Source of the DNA: Falciphora oryzae
Lineage: Eukaryota; Ascomycota; Sordariomycetes; Magnaporthales; Magnaporthaceae
Direction of reading: 5' to 3'
DNA: 64,000 bases
Assembly: GCA_000733355.1 (NCBI GenBank)
Contig: JNVV01000012.1
Location: forward strand, 368,937 to 432,936
This document shows, in pieces, positions 11,561-22,100 of the stretch. The notes below the pieces were generated by a model. The model saw nothing but the letters and a program-made list of their open reading frames with translations, was not told where the DNA came from and did not search any database. The stretch's first letter is position 1. Each line of letters starts with the position of its first letter. The position numbers and the translations under genes were made by a program.

Positions 11561-13471
11561 TCATATGCTGTTAATCTGGGAGCGCGCCCTTTCGCTGAGC
11601 CTGACCTTCATTCTAGTCCCATCTGCCGGTTTCGCTGTCACCTCCATGATCTATCGCACCCCAACATGGCCGGTTAGCAGAACGATTCAACAATCTCTGA
11701 TTCAGGGGGGATAAGAAAAAAAAAAAAAAAACCTACGTTGAACAACTCGGACTTGCTCTCATAATACCCCTGGGCGTTCAGCACAGGCTTGCCCGCCGCA
11801 TCCTTGACAGCCTCGCCCAGCCCGATCTTTTCAAAGTCATACCGCGCCAGGGTGCAGGCTAGGATGACGCGGAACTCGATGTTGGCCAGCTCCTGCCCGA
11901 TGCAGTTGCGGGGCCCGCGCTCAAACGGCCGCCACGCCGACGCCGGGATGCCGTTGTTCTGCTGCTGCCGCTGCTGCTTCTCGTCGCCAATGGCCTCGTC
12001 GTCCGCGTGCGTGTTGGCGTTGCCCAGCCACCGCTCGGGCACAAACTCGTCGGCGTCGTCCCCGTACACGTCCCTGTCGCGCTGGATCAAAAAGTGGCAG
12101 ACGTAGACGAGCACGCCGTCGAGCGGGGGCGTCTGCGTCCCGTCGGGCAGCGTCAGGCGTGTCCCCGGGGTGGGCTCCCGCGCCGTCGACGCCGGCGGGT
12201 ACAGGCGCAGCGTCTCCTTGACCACGGCCGACATGTACGGCAGGCGCGACATGACCTCCTCGCCTCCTGGTGCCAGCAGGCGCGCCCTGACGGTGGCCGG
12301 CTCCGCGGCGCCGCCGGGGCCGAAAACGGCGTCGAGCTCGGCGCGCAGGGACGCCAGAACGGCGGGGCGGCGCGAGATCTCGTACAGCCCCCACTGCAGC
12401 GCGACGCTGGTGGTGTCGTGGCCGGCAAAGGCAAAGGTCTTGAGCTGATCGCAGATCATGCCGACGTACGCGTCGTCCAGCTTGCCCCCGGCGACGCCCT
12501 CGAGGCCGAGCGAGAGGACGCTGCGGGACGACGACTTCCCCTTCTCGCCCCGGGACTGCATGGCCGCAAAGTGAGACTGCACGTGCGCGCGGATGGCGCG
12601 GTCGAGGCGGCGCATGACGAGCCAGCGGCGGATAAGGAGCGGCACGTTGAGCTTGACGAGCCCCGGGCCGGGCGGGGCCTTGAAGGTCGACAGCAGGGCC
12701 TTGAAGTGCTTGAGGATCGGGCTCTGCCGGCTCTCGTCGGGCTGCTGGGCGGCAAAGTCGGCGTCGGCGACCACGGCGCCGATGATGTCGAAGGTCAGGC
12801 TCACGGTCAGCTGGTGCAGCTCAAAGGGCTCGCCCGACCGGGCCTTGGCGTCGAGCCGGCCCAGGAACAGCTCCGTCTTGTCGAGGATGACGGGCAGCAG
12901 GTCGAGGAGGTGCTTGGGCGCGAAGCCCGGGTTCAGGTGGCGGCGCAGGGCCTTCCACTGCTCGCCCTCGTGCAGCAGGATCGACTGGTAGCCCACGAGC
13001 GCCTTGAGCTCGCCCATGGTCGGAGACTTGGGCATGGAGTGCGGGTTGGCCTTGGTCGAGCGCGTGAGCTGCTCGGCCACGGGGCCGCTGCAGATGTTGA
13101 TCATGGGGTACGAGAAGGGGCGGAAGTCGGTCAGGAAGACGGGCGGGTTGCCCAGCTCTTCTCTTATCAACTTGAATGTGTAGTCTGTGTTTATTACACC
13201 CCATGAGCACAACGAAAATCTCTCGTTCTCGTTCTCACTCAGACGATGGAAGCAGCGCCTTACCGATGTGGCATTTCGGGGGAAACTTTTGGCGACGGTC
13301 GTTGACTTTGAGTGCGTGTCCCCAGGCCAGCGAGGGCTCCAGCTGGGGCCACGCCCCGAACTGCTTTGTGCGGCGCCAGATGACATCGTGGTATGTCCGG
13401 TAGGCCCAGTAGCCCAAGAGCAGGACGCCGACGGCCAGGAGGGCCTGGGATGTTGTCAACGGACTCTCCAT
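11561..13471 (-). CDS. Cytochrome P450 monooxygenase, 581 aa
   Basis: Haem-thiolate monooxygenase, ER-anchored by an N-terminal helix (residues about 8-25). Exons: 13471-13264, 13184-11737, 11650-11561. Motifs in order: I-helix AGHDTTS, ExxR in KETLRLYPP, the PERW region FVPERWLG, and the haem-binding loop FERGPRNCIGQELA with axial Cys497. The last exon supplies the usual C-terminal beta segment IMEVTAKPADGTRMKVRL, which contiguous reading would miss. An Asp/Gln-rich insert (about residues 467-486) lies just before the haem loop. The final intron begins gtaggt followed by a T16 run in the transcript. Length is slightly above the 500-540 norm because of that insert and the disordered middle segment. 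The CYP family cannot be assigned without alignment; substrates of similar fungal enzymes range from fatty acids to polyketides. Confidence 0.93.
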
Positions 13472-15590
13472 GCTCCCTGTTCTCTTCGTTGTTGGGTGTT
13501 TGCGCGTGTGTCCCGACTGGGCGGGACGAGCCTGGGGCTCCTATTTGACATGCAGATGCAGGAGACGGCTTTCAGTCCAGACCTGAGGGAGGGGGCAACC
13601 CATTCCATATAAATCCACGAGCACACCCCATGTCTCATTCATTTCGCCCGATCCCCTTTGCGGCCGCAGTCCCAGGATCAGTGCCAGCCGGCAGGCTAGC
13701 CCGGAGTGGCTTGTTACAGAATCTATGACGGGGCTTGCTCCCCAAATCAGTCTAGCAGGCATCCTTGACGAGGCGGGCAGCGCCTCCAACCGCACCCACA
13801 AGTGAGGGGTTTCCTCTCGTGTTGGTTATCGCACAGCAGCCCACACACAGCGTCGGAAAGGTGCGTGTATGTATGCTTGTGTGGTGGAGACCTGCGCACC
13901 AGGTGGAATGGCAAGCAAGCACCCGCATCGGGGTGGCGCAAACGAGGTGGAAACATGGCGACCCAAGCGCTAGGGCGGTTCGTCGGCAGGAAACAGGGCC
14001 CCCAAACCCGGCTGGCTGGCGCCATGTGCGAAGCCCGGGAAGTTCTCCACCCGAGGGACAACGCTAGAGCGTGGCGCCGGTGGCTGCTTGTGGTGCGGCG
14101 AGTTGGGGAGATGAATCCATGACAATGACAAGAAGCGGGTGAGGGCTTGATCCGGATTGCACAAGTCTAATCTCGCATCTCAAACATACGCTATCATAGA
14201 ATGTGTATCTTCGCGTGCTAGGGCTGCTACCAAAAGAAAACAATTGGAACCCTTTCAAGCCCTTTCGTCCACATAGTAAATCCGTCTGGTTCCATTCGCA
14301 GTCGATCCGGGGTGCTAAAATCGTATACTTCGTATAGTCGTCGTATTGCCATCCGAGGTGGGACACGACTGTGCTTGGTGGATTTCTTCACCTCGACTGG
14401 TGTGGCCGGGGGTCTTGCATCCCGTTTGCCCATCGTTGAGCGCTGAGTGGCTGGCCTGACAATTGAGGGTGTGTCCCCTCACAATCACAATAGACTACAG
14501 GATGTGAGCAAACCGCACATACGCACAGGAAATGGATCCCACCCAACTGCAGCATCGGACTCATCGGAATCGGCCGCGTGCTGTCAAAATTGGGCCTTGT
14601 TTGACACCCCCACCCGCCCTCATCCTTTGGTCGCCCTTGACATTGGACGAACAGGCCTCCCCGGCCGGTGTTGTTGCCGCAGGGAGAGACCCCTCACCTG
14701 TGAAATTCTTGGCACCTGCCTGGCCAACCTGATCCGTGTTTCCTCTCCTCTCTCCCTGGTGCTCTCGCGGACATGCATTCACATGATATGCACGGGGTCT
14801 GTTGGAAGTAGCATGCTGTAAACGACGTCTGAGGACCGCCATTGACTGCATCTCATGCCTTGGGAAAGAATAGGAAAAATGAAGACCAACTTGGCTTCTC
14901 TCTGATCCCTCCGGTCTGGGACGCCGGGCGAGTCGGGGCAGGCAAGCTTGCATTTGGGCGTCGCGGAATCGTACAGCCATGGATCCAACACGGATTCGCG
15001 ATACCGATATGCAAGGGGCCGGATCAGGCCTTTGGTTCCAGTATTGGCCCTGCCAATGGCTCATGGTAATGAGATGAGACAGAAGCAGACACGCAGTAAC
15101 ACGGTTGTTGAGGCCGAGTGTTTCCAGCATCTTGTTGAGGCTTCTTTTTGTTCTCGGGTTTCCTTCTGCGCGCAGGACTTAAACCCAACGCAAGTATTCA
15201 GGCATGGACATTGCAGAATTACCCTGCGACGATGTTTTCTGGATGCAGATTCCTTCCCCTACGTATCTTTCAATGTTCTGGAACTTGCGGCACCAGCCGG
15301 TATTTAGGGTAGTTAGCCTATTATCCGGAGCGGATAACCAGCCATTGAGCAAACATGGTGTGCATTTCCATTGGCCGTGATCGTGGTGGCTTCGATTTAG
15401 GCAAGAGGGGAAGGAGATCGCTTTTCCCGGAGAACACCTTAGACGACACGTTTACAAATAGGATAATCTAGCCTGAGACGCAATGTGCGAGCATGTTGGT
15501 GATTTCAAGATACATGTGCTTGATCGCCTCTGGATTATGAACACTGGATCGCTTGCAAGTCTCTGAGAAGACTCCTAGCTCCTTCATGGA
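13472..15590. other. 2.1 kb divergent intergenic region
   Basis: Upstream region shared by the P450 gene (-) and the SET-domain gene (+). GC composition is lower and more even than in exons, and all open frames are short and without domains. It is likely promoter and 5' UTR sequence; no RNA gene or repeat was recognised. Confidence 0.6.
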
Positions 15591-17192
15591 ATGAGTATGT
15601 CTTTGCGTCTGGTGTTCCGTCGTTCCCTGGCCTGGCTCGGGCTCATCGCAGTAGCGACGTCTGCCAACACGGCCAGATCTCAAGAAGGCATTCTCCTCCA
15701 TCCGGATTACTGCCCATGGAACCCTCTAGGTCCGCTTCGTCATCGAGAGGCAGCGCGCTGCCGGCCCCTGATCGACGATGAGACCGTAAACGAGGCGGGC
15801 TCCTGGCCGCCCTGGACACACACGCCCGTCTGCTTCCCCACCGACGATACAGCAGCGAGTAGCCAAACCAGCAAGAACAACACAAAATACTGCACCTTCA
15901 CCAACGCCGCCTTCCGCCAGTGGCACGGCGTCAGCTTCGTCGCCACCCCGCAGGCCGTGGCCGGCTTCTCGCCCGTCGCCCGCATGGCCGACCCGGCCGC
16001 GCACTGGCACCCGGCGCAGCGCGCTGAACAACAACACCACAAGGACGGCCCGCCGTACGCAATCGTCGAGGTCCCCGGGAAGGGCAAGGGCGTCGTGGCG
16101 CGGCGCTTCATCCCGGCCGGCGAGGTCATCATGGTCGACCACCCGGCCGTCATCGCGTCCATGGACTCCCCGCACGCCGTGGGGCCGGACCACGGACGCC
16201 ACCTGCTCAGGCTCGCCGTCGGCCAACTGCCGGTGCGGCAGGAGGTACTGGCGCTGACGAGGGGTGGTAGTGATGGCGGTGATGAGGGTGGTGCTAGGGA
16301 TGGGGAGGGCGTGGTGGAGAGGATCATGAGGACTAATACTTTTGGGGTTGAAATCGAGGGGGAGTTGTATATGGGGCTGTATACGAATATTTCAGTCAGT
16401 GTGTCCCTTCCTGACCTATCCGTCCTCGCCGAAAAGGGGTTGACAGTCTCGACTTACACAATCCCCAGCGAGTCAACCACGCATGCAACCCAAAGTAAGC
16501 ATTGGCAACCTCTCCCCTGCCACTTGGTCGCTTGACAGCAGCGAACTGACTTTTCCAAACAGTGCCTTTACTCGATTCCACCCCACCGACCTGACCATGG
16601 ACGTCGGTGCTGTGCGAGATATCCAGCCATACGAGGAAATCACAATAAGCTGTACGGACCTCTGTCCTCCTCAGACGCCCTACCCCACAATCAGTCGATC
16701 CCAACTAAACCAGAACGCCGCCCAGACATCCCGCTAGGCCTCACCTCCCAAGCCCGCGCCTGGAGCATCCGCGACTGGGGCTTCGAGTGCACCTGCGCCC
16801 TTTGCTCCTCCCGGCAGGACGACGAGCTCTCGGACAAGTACCGGGCGCGCCTGGCCGAGCTCCAGCGCAACCTCCAGCGGCAGCAGCAGCAGCAGACCTC
16901 CCCCGGCGGCAGCAGCCACGACGATCTCGCCGCGCTAGCCGCGGAGCTGCTCGAGATCGTCGAGATCGAGGGGCTCCGGCCGCACCTGGGCGAGCACTAC
17001 GAGGCCCTCTCGGACGCGTTTGTCGCCAGGGGAGACGACTGGGACGCCGCGGTGCGCTACCGCCGGCTCGCGCTGGACGCGTGGGTGCTGTATGGCGGGG
17101 AGGACCATGCGCACGTGCCGAATGCGCGGAGGAGGTTGGGGGAGCTGGAGAGGCTGAAGAGGGAGCATGCAAGCGAGCTAAGGGGAAGGTAA
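15591..17192 (+). CDS. SET-domain protein with N-terminal signal-like segment, 461 aa
   Basis: Exons 15591-16394, 16469-16494 (26 nt), 16563-16651 (89 nt), 16726-17192. The SET fold starts at KGKGVVARRFIPAGEVIMVDHPAV (here split: GKGVVARRFIPAG then EVIMVDHPAV), continues to RVNHACNPNAFTRF, assembled across three exons and carrying the NHxCxPN motif, then YEEITISY and the Cys-containing post-SET-like segment WGFECTCALC. The acceptor at 16725 was chosen because the nearer one creates a stop. The family includes fungal relatives of SMYD/SETD lysine methyltransferases, mostly uncharacterised. The first 30 residues are hydrophobic with SATSANTARSQ-like end, resembling a secretory signal peptide, and are followed by about 120 Cys-containing residues before the SET domain. 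Catalysis is plausible but unproven; extracellular location is inference. Confidence 0.85.
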
Positions 17193-17420
17193 GGGGAGAA
17201 AAGGGTGTCGAGGAGTGCTGTTGTCTCAAAGTGACCTTTTTTCTCTCTTTTGAAATCACTAAAATAGGCTTGTCGTTATATGCCCATGTTCTGTAGCAAA
17301 AATACTCGGATGCTCGTAAAAACCGCTATATACAACCCAAGAGAGACGGCGGGAGCGGGGCAAACAAGCTCAGTCAGCACATTACACTCGTCGGAAAGGG
17401 ACGAAACCTCCCCAATTCTT
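17193..17420. other. Convergent spacer between the SET and HMG-CoA lyase genes
   Basis: 228 bp with both 3' UTRs; AT-rich near 17240-17330. No other feature. Confidence 0.5.
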
Positions 17421-18716
17421 CTACTTCTGGTCGTTCGTCCGTGACCTCGCCCCGATGACGGCCTTGCCGACGCTGCTGTCGTGCGGCTTGCCCAGCTCCT
17501 TGGTGATCCAGGCGCCAATATCGGCCACGGCATCCAGGTCGACGCCCGTGTCCATGCCCAGCGTCTCGAGGAAGTAGACCATGTCCTCGGTCGCGACGTT
17601 GCCCGTGGCGCCCGGGCTGTAGGGGCAGCCGCCGAGCCCGCCGACGGCGCTGTCAAAGGTGCGGACGCCGTGGTCGAGCGCGACGGCCGTGTTGACGAGG
17701 GCCTGGCCGTACGTGTCGTGGAAGTGCATGGCCAGGTCCTCGTTGCGGACCCCCGCGGCCGCGACGCAGCGCAGCAGCTCCTTCGTGCGGGGCGCGGTGC
17801 CCATGCCCGTCGTGTCGCCCAGCGCGATCTCGTCGGCGCCCATCTCGAGCAGGTCCGTGGCGACGGAGGCGACGCGGTGCGGGTCGACGTCGTACCCCTC
17901 GAACGGGCAGCCGAGCACAACGGAGATGTAGGCGCGCACGCGCAGGCCGGCCTCCTTGGCGCCCTGGATGACCTCGCGGAAGGCGTCGAGCGAGGTGGCG
18001 ATGTCGGCGTTGAGGTTGCGCCGCGAGAAGGACTCGGTCGCGGCCGCGAAGACGGCGAGCTCGACCGTCGGCTTGGACGGGGCTGTGGTTCGGGAGGCGT
18101 CGGGTGACGAGCTAGGGGCTGCTGCTGCTGGCGGCGGCGGCGGCTCGGTTGTGAAGGCGTTGGGGTGCTGGTGCAGCACGGCGAAGGCGTTGGAGAGCCC
18201 CTTGGTGTTGGGGGTGAGGAACGAGTACGAGATGGGGACGGGCGAGGGGATGGGGTGCTTCAGGATGTACTCGAGGACCTCGCTCGAGTTGTTCATCTGC
18301 GCGCATTGGCGGGTTGGGAGTCAGCTGGCTGTTCTTTTCTGTGCTGTGTCGGTCTCGCTCTCGACGAGGAGAAGACACCAAGTTCCACCACCCACCTGAG
18401 GAACCCATTTGGGCGCCACAAAGGACCCGGCCTCAATGGTCGTAAGACCCGTCCTGGAGAGCCTCTCGATAAGGTCAATCTTGGTGGCGAGCGGGATGGT
18501 CTTCTTCTCGTTCTGCAGGCCGTCGCGGGGGCCGACCTCGACGATCTTGACGCGGCTGTCGGACGGCGGAGGGGGCGGCGTGGCGTAGGCATCGGGCGAC
18601 GCCGTCGCGAAGGTCCGGCTCCGATGAACGGGACCGTTGGCGGCGACGACGCGCCGCGCAGCAGCGCCACCGCGGTGGAGGAGAAAGCGGCGGGTGAGGG
18701 GGCCTAAAGGTGCCAT
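17421..18716 (-). CDS. Hydroxymethylglutaryl-CoA lyase, mitochondrial, 398 aa
   Basis: Cleaves 3-hydroxy-3-methylglutaryl-CoA to acetyl-CoA and acetoacetate, the last step of leucine breakdown and of ketogenesis. Exons 18716-18396 and 18296-17421. The N-terminus is Arg-rich and amphipathic ([17 protein letters not shown]), a mitochondrial presequence; there is no C-terminal peroxisomal signal. Conserved family blocks: [11 protein letters not shown] (metal and substrate site), [13 protein letters not shown] at the exon junction, [27 protein letters not shown] (metal-binding His pair) and [14 protein letters not shown] with catalytic Cys331. An insert of about 27 Pro/Ala/Ser residues follows the HQHPNAF segment and is absent from bacterial and animal enzymes. 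3' end is 228 bp from the convergent SET gene. Confidence 0.95.
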
Positions 18717-19469
18717 TGTTGGTCGCCAGGCGTGGGCATCAATCGCAGCGGCCTAGGTGTAGGTTATGTCGAGGTCAAATGGACACGAAGCTCTCGCCGA
18801 GGCTCGTCTGCTTGGTGGGCGCAGGGGGCAATGACGTCCATGTAGCCGTGGCTCCGCATACCGTCGGCATTCAGGTGAGGGGATTCGAGGTCTCGTGCAC
18901 AGTCACGTGCACCCTCTAGTTGAACCCCTGAGCTCTCAACTCCTGGTACTAACCCCGTACCTAACTTGGTAAAGAATTCTTCTATTAAAAAGCTAACGTG
19001 TGGCCACAGTACTCTAAAAGCTTCTTACAATATGCCTCCGCGGGTGCTGATTATAGCTGATGTCACGGCTCCTCCCGTCCAGTGGCTGCAACTAAATGCC
19101 CCGGCTGAGCACATTTACGTTTATTAGGACCTAGAATGTTTACTGTCCTGCGGCTCGTGGCTTGCCGGAGCCGGCATACTACATCGAGGTGCCCCTGGAA
19201 GGCCGAACCCAAACTAGAAACAGGCTGCGACCATTCACTGTTCTTTTCGTTCCAGTCCAGCCAACTTAATCCCATGTCCGTGTCGAGGCTGGGGGAAAAA
19301 AGTCACTTTGCTACGAACAGTGATATATACCCCCAGCTTGAACCCCAGTCGGACTCCCACGGCACCCGCCCGCAGGTCCCCATACCTGCACGCCTGTGTG
19401 GACATATATTATGATACATCAACACCGGGCGTCAACGGCACGCCCTGAGACGCAAAGTGATCGCTGTCC
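18717..19469. other. 750-bp divergent intergenic region
   Basis: Upstream of HMG-CoA lyase (-) and the CxxC protein gene (+). It includes an AT-rich patch at about 18940-19060. No reading frame or RNA gene is supported. Confidence 0.55.
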
Positions 19470-20374
19470 ATGTCTTCCGCCGTCTCCCGATACAGTCTCA
19501 GACCTAAAAGATATCGCAACGGAGATGGGGGCTTGACAGACGAAACCCACGACGCCGATCGCCGGCACTCTGCCTCGGCCGTCAGGATGGCGGCAGCAGC
19601 CCTTGTCCAGCAGGCCGCGCAAAGCTCCAAGGCCCAGATGACGGTTGATAGGCGGCCCAACACCTCTGCCGACAACCGCAAGAACGCCACGCAGTTATAC
19701 ACGAGCAGCTCCGAAGGCGATTCACCGTCATCCTCGCCCGGGTCGAGCTCTAACGCCAGCATACCTGCGTCCTTGCTGTGCCAGAGCTGCAGGAGTAGCA
19801 AGCCGGACACTGCGGCGAGCGGTAGCGCTGCCGCGCCGCCGTCATCTGCAATGGTGCTGATTGCAAACCGGGCAACCTCCTATAGAGGTGGCATTCCGCA
19901 GGAGAACTTCACGTTAGTGACGCGCCCCAGCCCGCCGGAGAAGAAGTAAATCACTGATGTCGAGGACATTCCTCTTCTTTCACCACATTTAGGTACAACC
20001 ATCTGGCAAGCTTGGGCGTGTTCACATCGCCTGGGTCCGTCCAGATCCCTACGTCCAACGTCAGGGGCGCTGTCGATGGCAGTAGAGACACGGTCCCGCC
20101 GCCGCCGGCCTGCGCCATGTGCGCCTTAGCCAAGCCGGAGAAAAGCGCCGGGGACGAGGCGCGGATTCGGAAGGGTGGAGAGGTCAGCGAGGTGAACGGT
20201 CAGTCGAAAAAGCCAGACCAGGTTCCTCGCCACCCCGTTCCCGATCCTCGACGGGCGACACCCGAAATGACGAGCGACGGTGATACCGAGACCGTCATAG
20301 TATCGAGTTCGCCGGCTCGAGAATACGACTCGGATGAAACAATCCCTGCTGACGGGTCTGACTGGACGATTTGA
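19470..20374 (+). CDS. Unrecognised 274-aa protein with two CxxC pairs
   Basis: Not recognised. Two exons are proposed, 19470-19912 and 19993-20374, joined by an 80-nt intron (gttagt...tttag) that keeps frame exactly. The N-terminal half is basic (SLRPKRYRN) then Ala/Ser-rich. It contains CQSC at residues 104-107; the second exon holds CAMC at 188-191, each followed within a few residues by Lys or Arg. Such spaced CxxC pairs could chelate one zinc. The tail is acidic and Ser-rich (SDGDTETVIVSSSPAREYDSD, split as SDGDTETVIVSS then SPAREYDSDETIP), looks disordered and contains IVSSS/VIVSSSP, a sequence resembling SUMO-interacting motifs (hydrophobic core VIV beside acidic and Ser residues). No signal peptide or membrane segment. 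Support is the clean phase match, coding-like composition and motif conservation of spacing; expression is unknown. Confidence 0.55.
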
Positions 20375-20822
20375 TTCGACAATGGAGGTTGGCGGGATGC
20401 GCCAGTCGTTGTGGTCCGTAGCCACTGTTGTGCAAGCCGCGGATTCCGAGCCAGAGGCATGTTTTGCCTAGGTCGCGCAAAATGAGGCTGGGACGGTGGA
20501 GGGCGGGTATCTTCGTTTCTTTTCCCTTTTTTCCTTTTTTTTTTTCTTTTTTTTTTCTTTTTCTTTTTTCTTCGTTACGACTCCGAACATGGCAGGCGAT
20601 CGGGGATACCTGGCTTGGCGTCACGTTGGATGTTATTGGCTTCTTATTGGGTAAGGTTGCGCGATTGAATACAAACGCTGTGTAAATATTTTAACGTATT
20701 TGCTCGAGCTACCAGGGTGTGGGCACAAGCGTTGGACGGTTCGAGACGTGTAGGAGCGACGCTTAGTGACTGTGCCGGGTGCTACCTCCCTGCTCGCCGA
20801 GCCAAAGACAACATTCACCTGG
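20375..20822. other. Convergent intergenic region
   Basis: 3' regions of the CxxC protein gene (+) and deoxyhypusine synthase (-). A pyrimidine tract with long T runs lies at about 20519-20572. No gene is seen. Confidence 0.55.
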
Positions 20823-22100
20823 TTAATTCGTTGCCTCTGTTTGCGTCTCTTTCGCGAACGTGTTTGCAACAATGAAGGGGAAGCACGAGGTCGCCTCGAG
20901 ATACACCTGTGGGGCGCCAGAAGATGAGCGTGTCAGCAAAAGAGCACATCATGTGTGGCCAACCAGGCATGCAATGACGAACCTTGACAGCATCAGCCCC
21001 GATTTTGATCTTGCCCCACGAGACGGCCTCGTCGGGCCTGGCGCCTGCATCACTCCCATCAAACTCCTGGGCCGTGTTGATGTAGATGGCCGATTCGGCA
21101 CCATTGCGCATCAGGCAGGCGTTGGCGATGTGGTGCTTGACGATGCCCCCGCCGAGGATGATGATGCCCGCGCGCTTGGCCCGGACCGCGATGGTGTTGA
21201 TGGCGCGGATGTCCTCGACGATGTCGATGCGGAGATGGCGCGGGGACGCTTTGAAGCTGTGGAAGTAGAGCATGTCGCCCAGGCTGCCGTCCGTCAGGGC
21301 CGGGCAGAAGACGGGGATGTTGTTCTTCCAGGCCCAGTAGTAGACGGAGCGCTCGTCGTTGATCTCCTTGCCGAGGCGGTGGATGACTTTTGACGGCGTC
21401 CAGCTGATCTCGGCGTCCTCGCCCTTGCCCTTGCTCTCCTCCTGCTCGTCCAGCATCTTGTCGAGGATGGGCACGACCCAGTCCTCGAAGGCGCAATAGT
21501 TGGAGTTGGGCACGACCAGGTTGCCGATGCGGTTCAGGCCCTTCTTGCGCAGGTCGGCGCCGGCGGCGCTGAAGGACGACATGTAGGTGTCACCCAGGCA
21601 CTTGATGAAGTCCTCCTCGATGCCGCCAGCCGTCGTCACAATGCACGACACGTGCTTGTGCTGGACGAGGTAGCGGAACACGCCGCGCAGACCTGACGAG
21701 ATGAGATTGGATGTGTAGCCCAGGAAGATGGTGGTGCCATCGCCAGTCTCTGGGTCGCGCCATGCTCTCTATCGACATGTTTGGAGGAGTGGCCACTTGG
21801 TCAGCTCAGCTCAACCCAGTGCGATCGCATTCGATATCCGCTGCTCGCTTGTGCTTGCGGCACAGAGCGAAAAATCTCTCAGCTGACCATTTCGTTGATG
21901 ATGCGGACGGCCTCGCACATGGAAGAGGCTTGGAAGCCCATGTGCTTCATGCCCTCGAGGAGGTCTCCGGCGGTGATGGGCCGACCCTTGAACTTGTTAA
22001 AGTCCAGCTCCTCGACCTTTTGTGAGCCCTCAGGCATCTCGGCCGACTGCACCAGGACGGCATCCTTGGCCTGCGTGGGGGGCTGCCCCTCCTGAGACAT
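20823..22100 (-). CDS. Deoxyhypusine synthase, 360 aa
   Basis: Transfers the aminobutyl group of spermidine to one lysine of eIF5A (NAD-dependent), the first step of hypusine formation in the cytosol. Exons: 22100-21888, 21768-20983, 20906-20823; the last exon is only 84 nt. The family runs DFNKFKG-(17-25)[18 protein letters not shown], then [21 protein letters not shown] at the start of exon 2, [18 protein letters not shown], the [12 protein letters not shown] block, [15 protein letters not shown] and [23 protein letters not shown] ending at active-site Lys324 (SWGKIKI). C-terminal [16 protein letters not shown] is family-typical. Length matches the usual 350-370. Single-copy essential gene in fungi; the context adds nothing to its role. 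Confidence 0.97.

Noticed and set aside
12007..13206. 399-codon plus-strand frame across the P450 gene
   Set aside because: Antisense to the P450 second exon, which has complete motifs; Arg/Gly/Val-rich nonsense composition.
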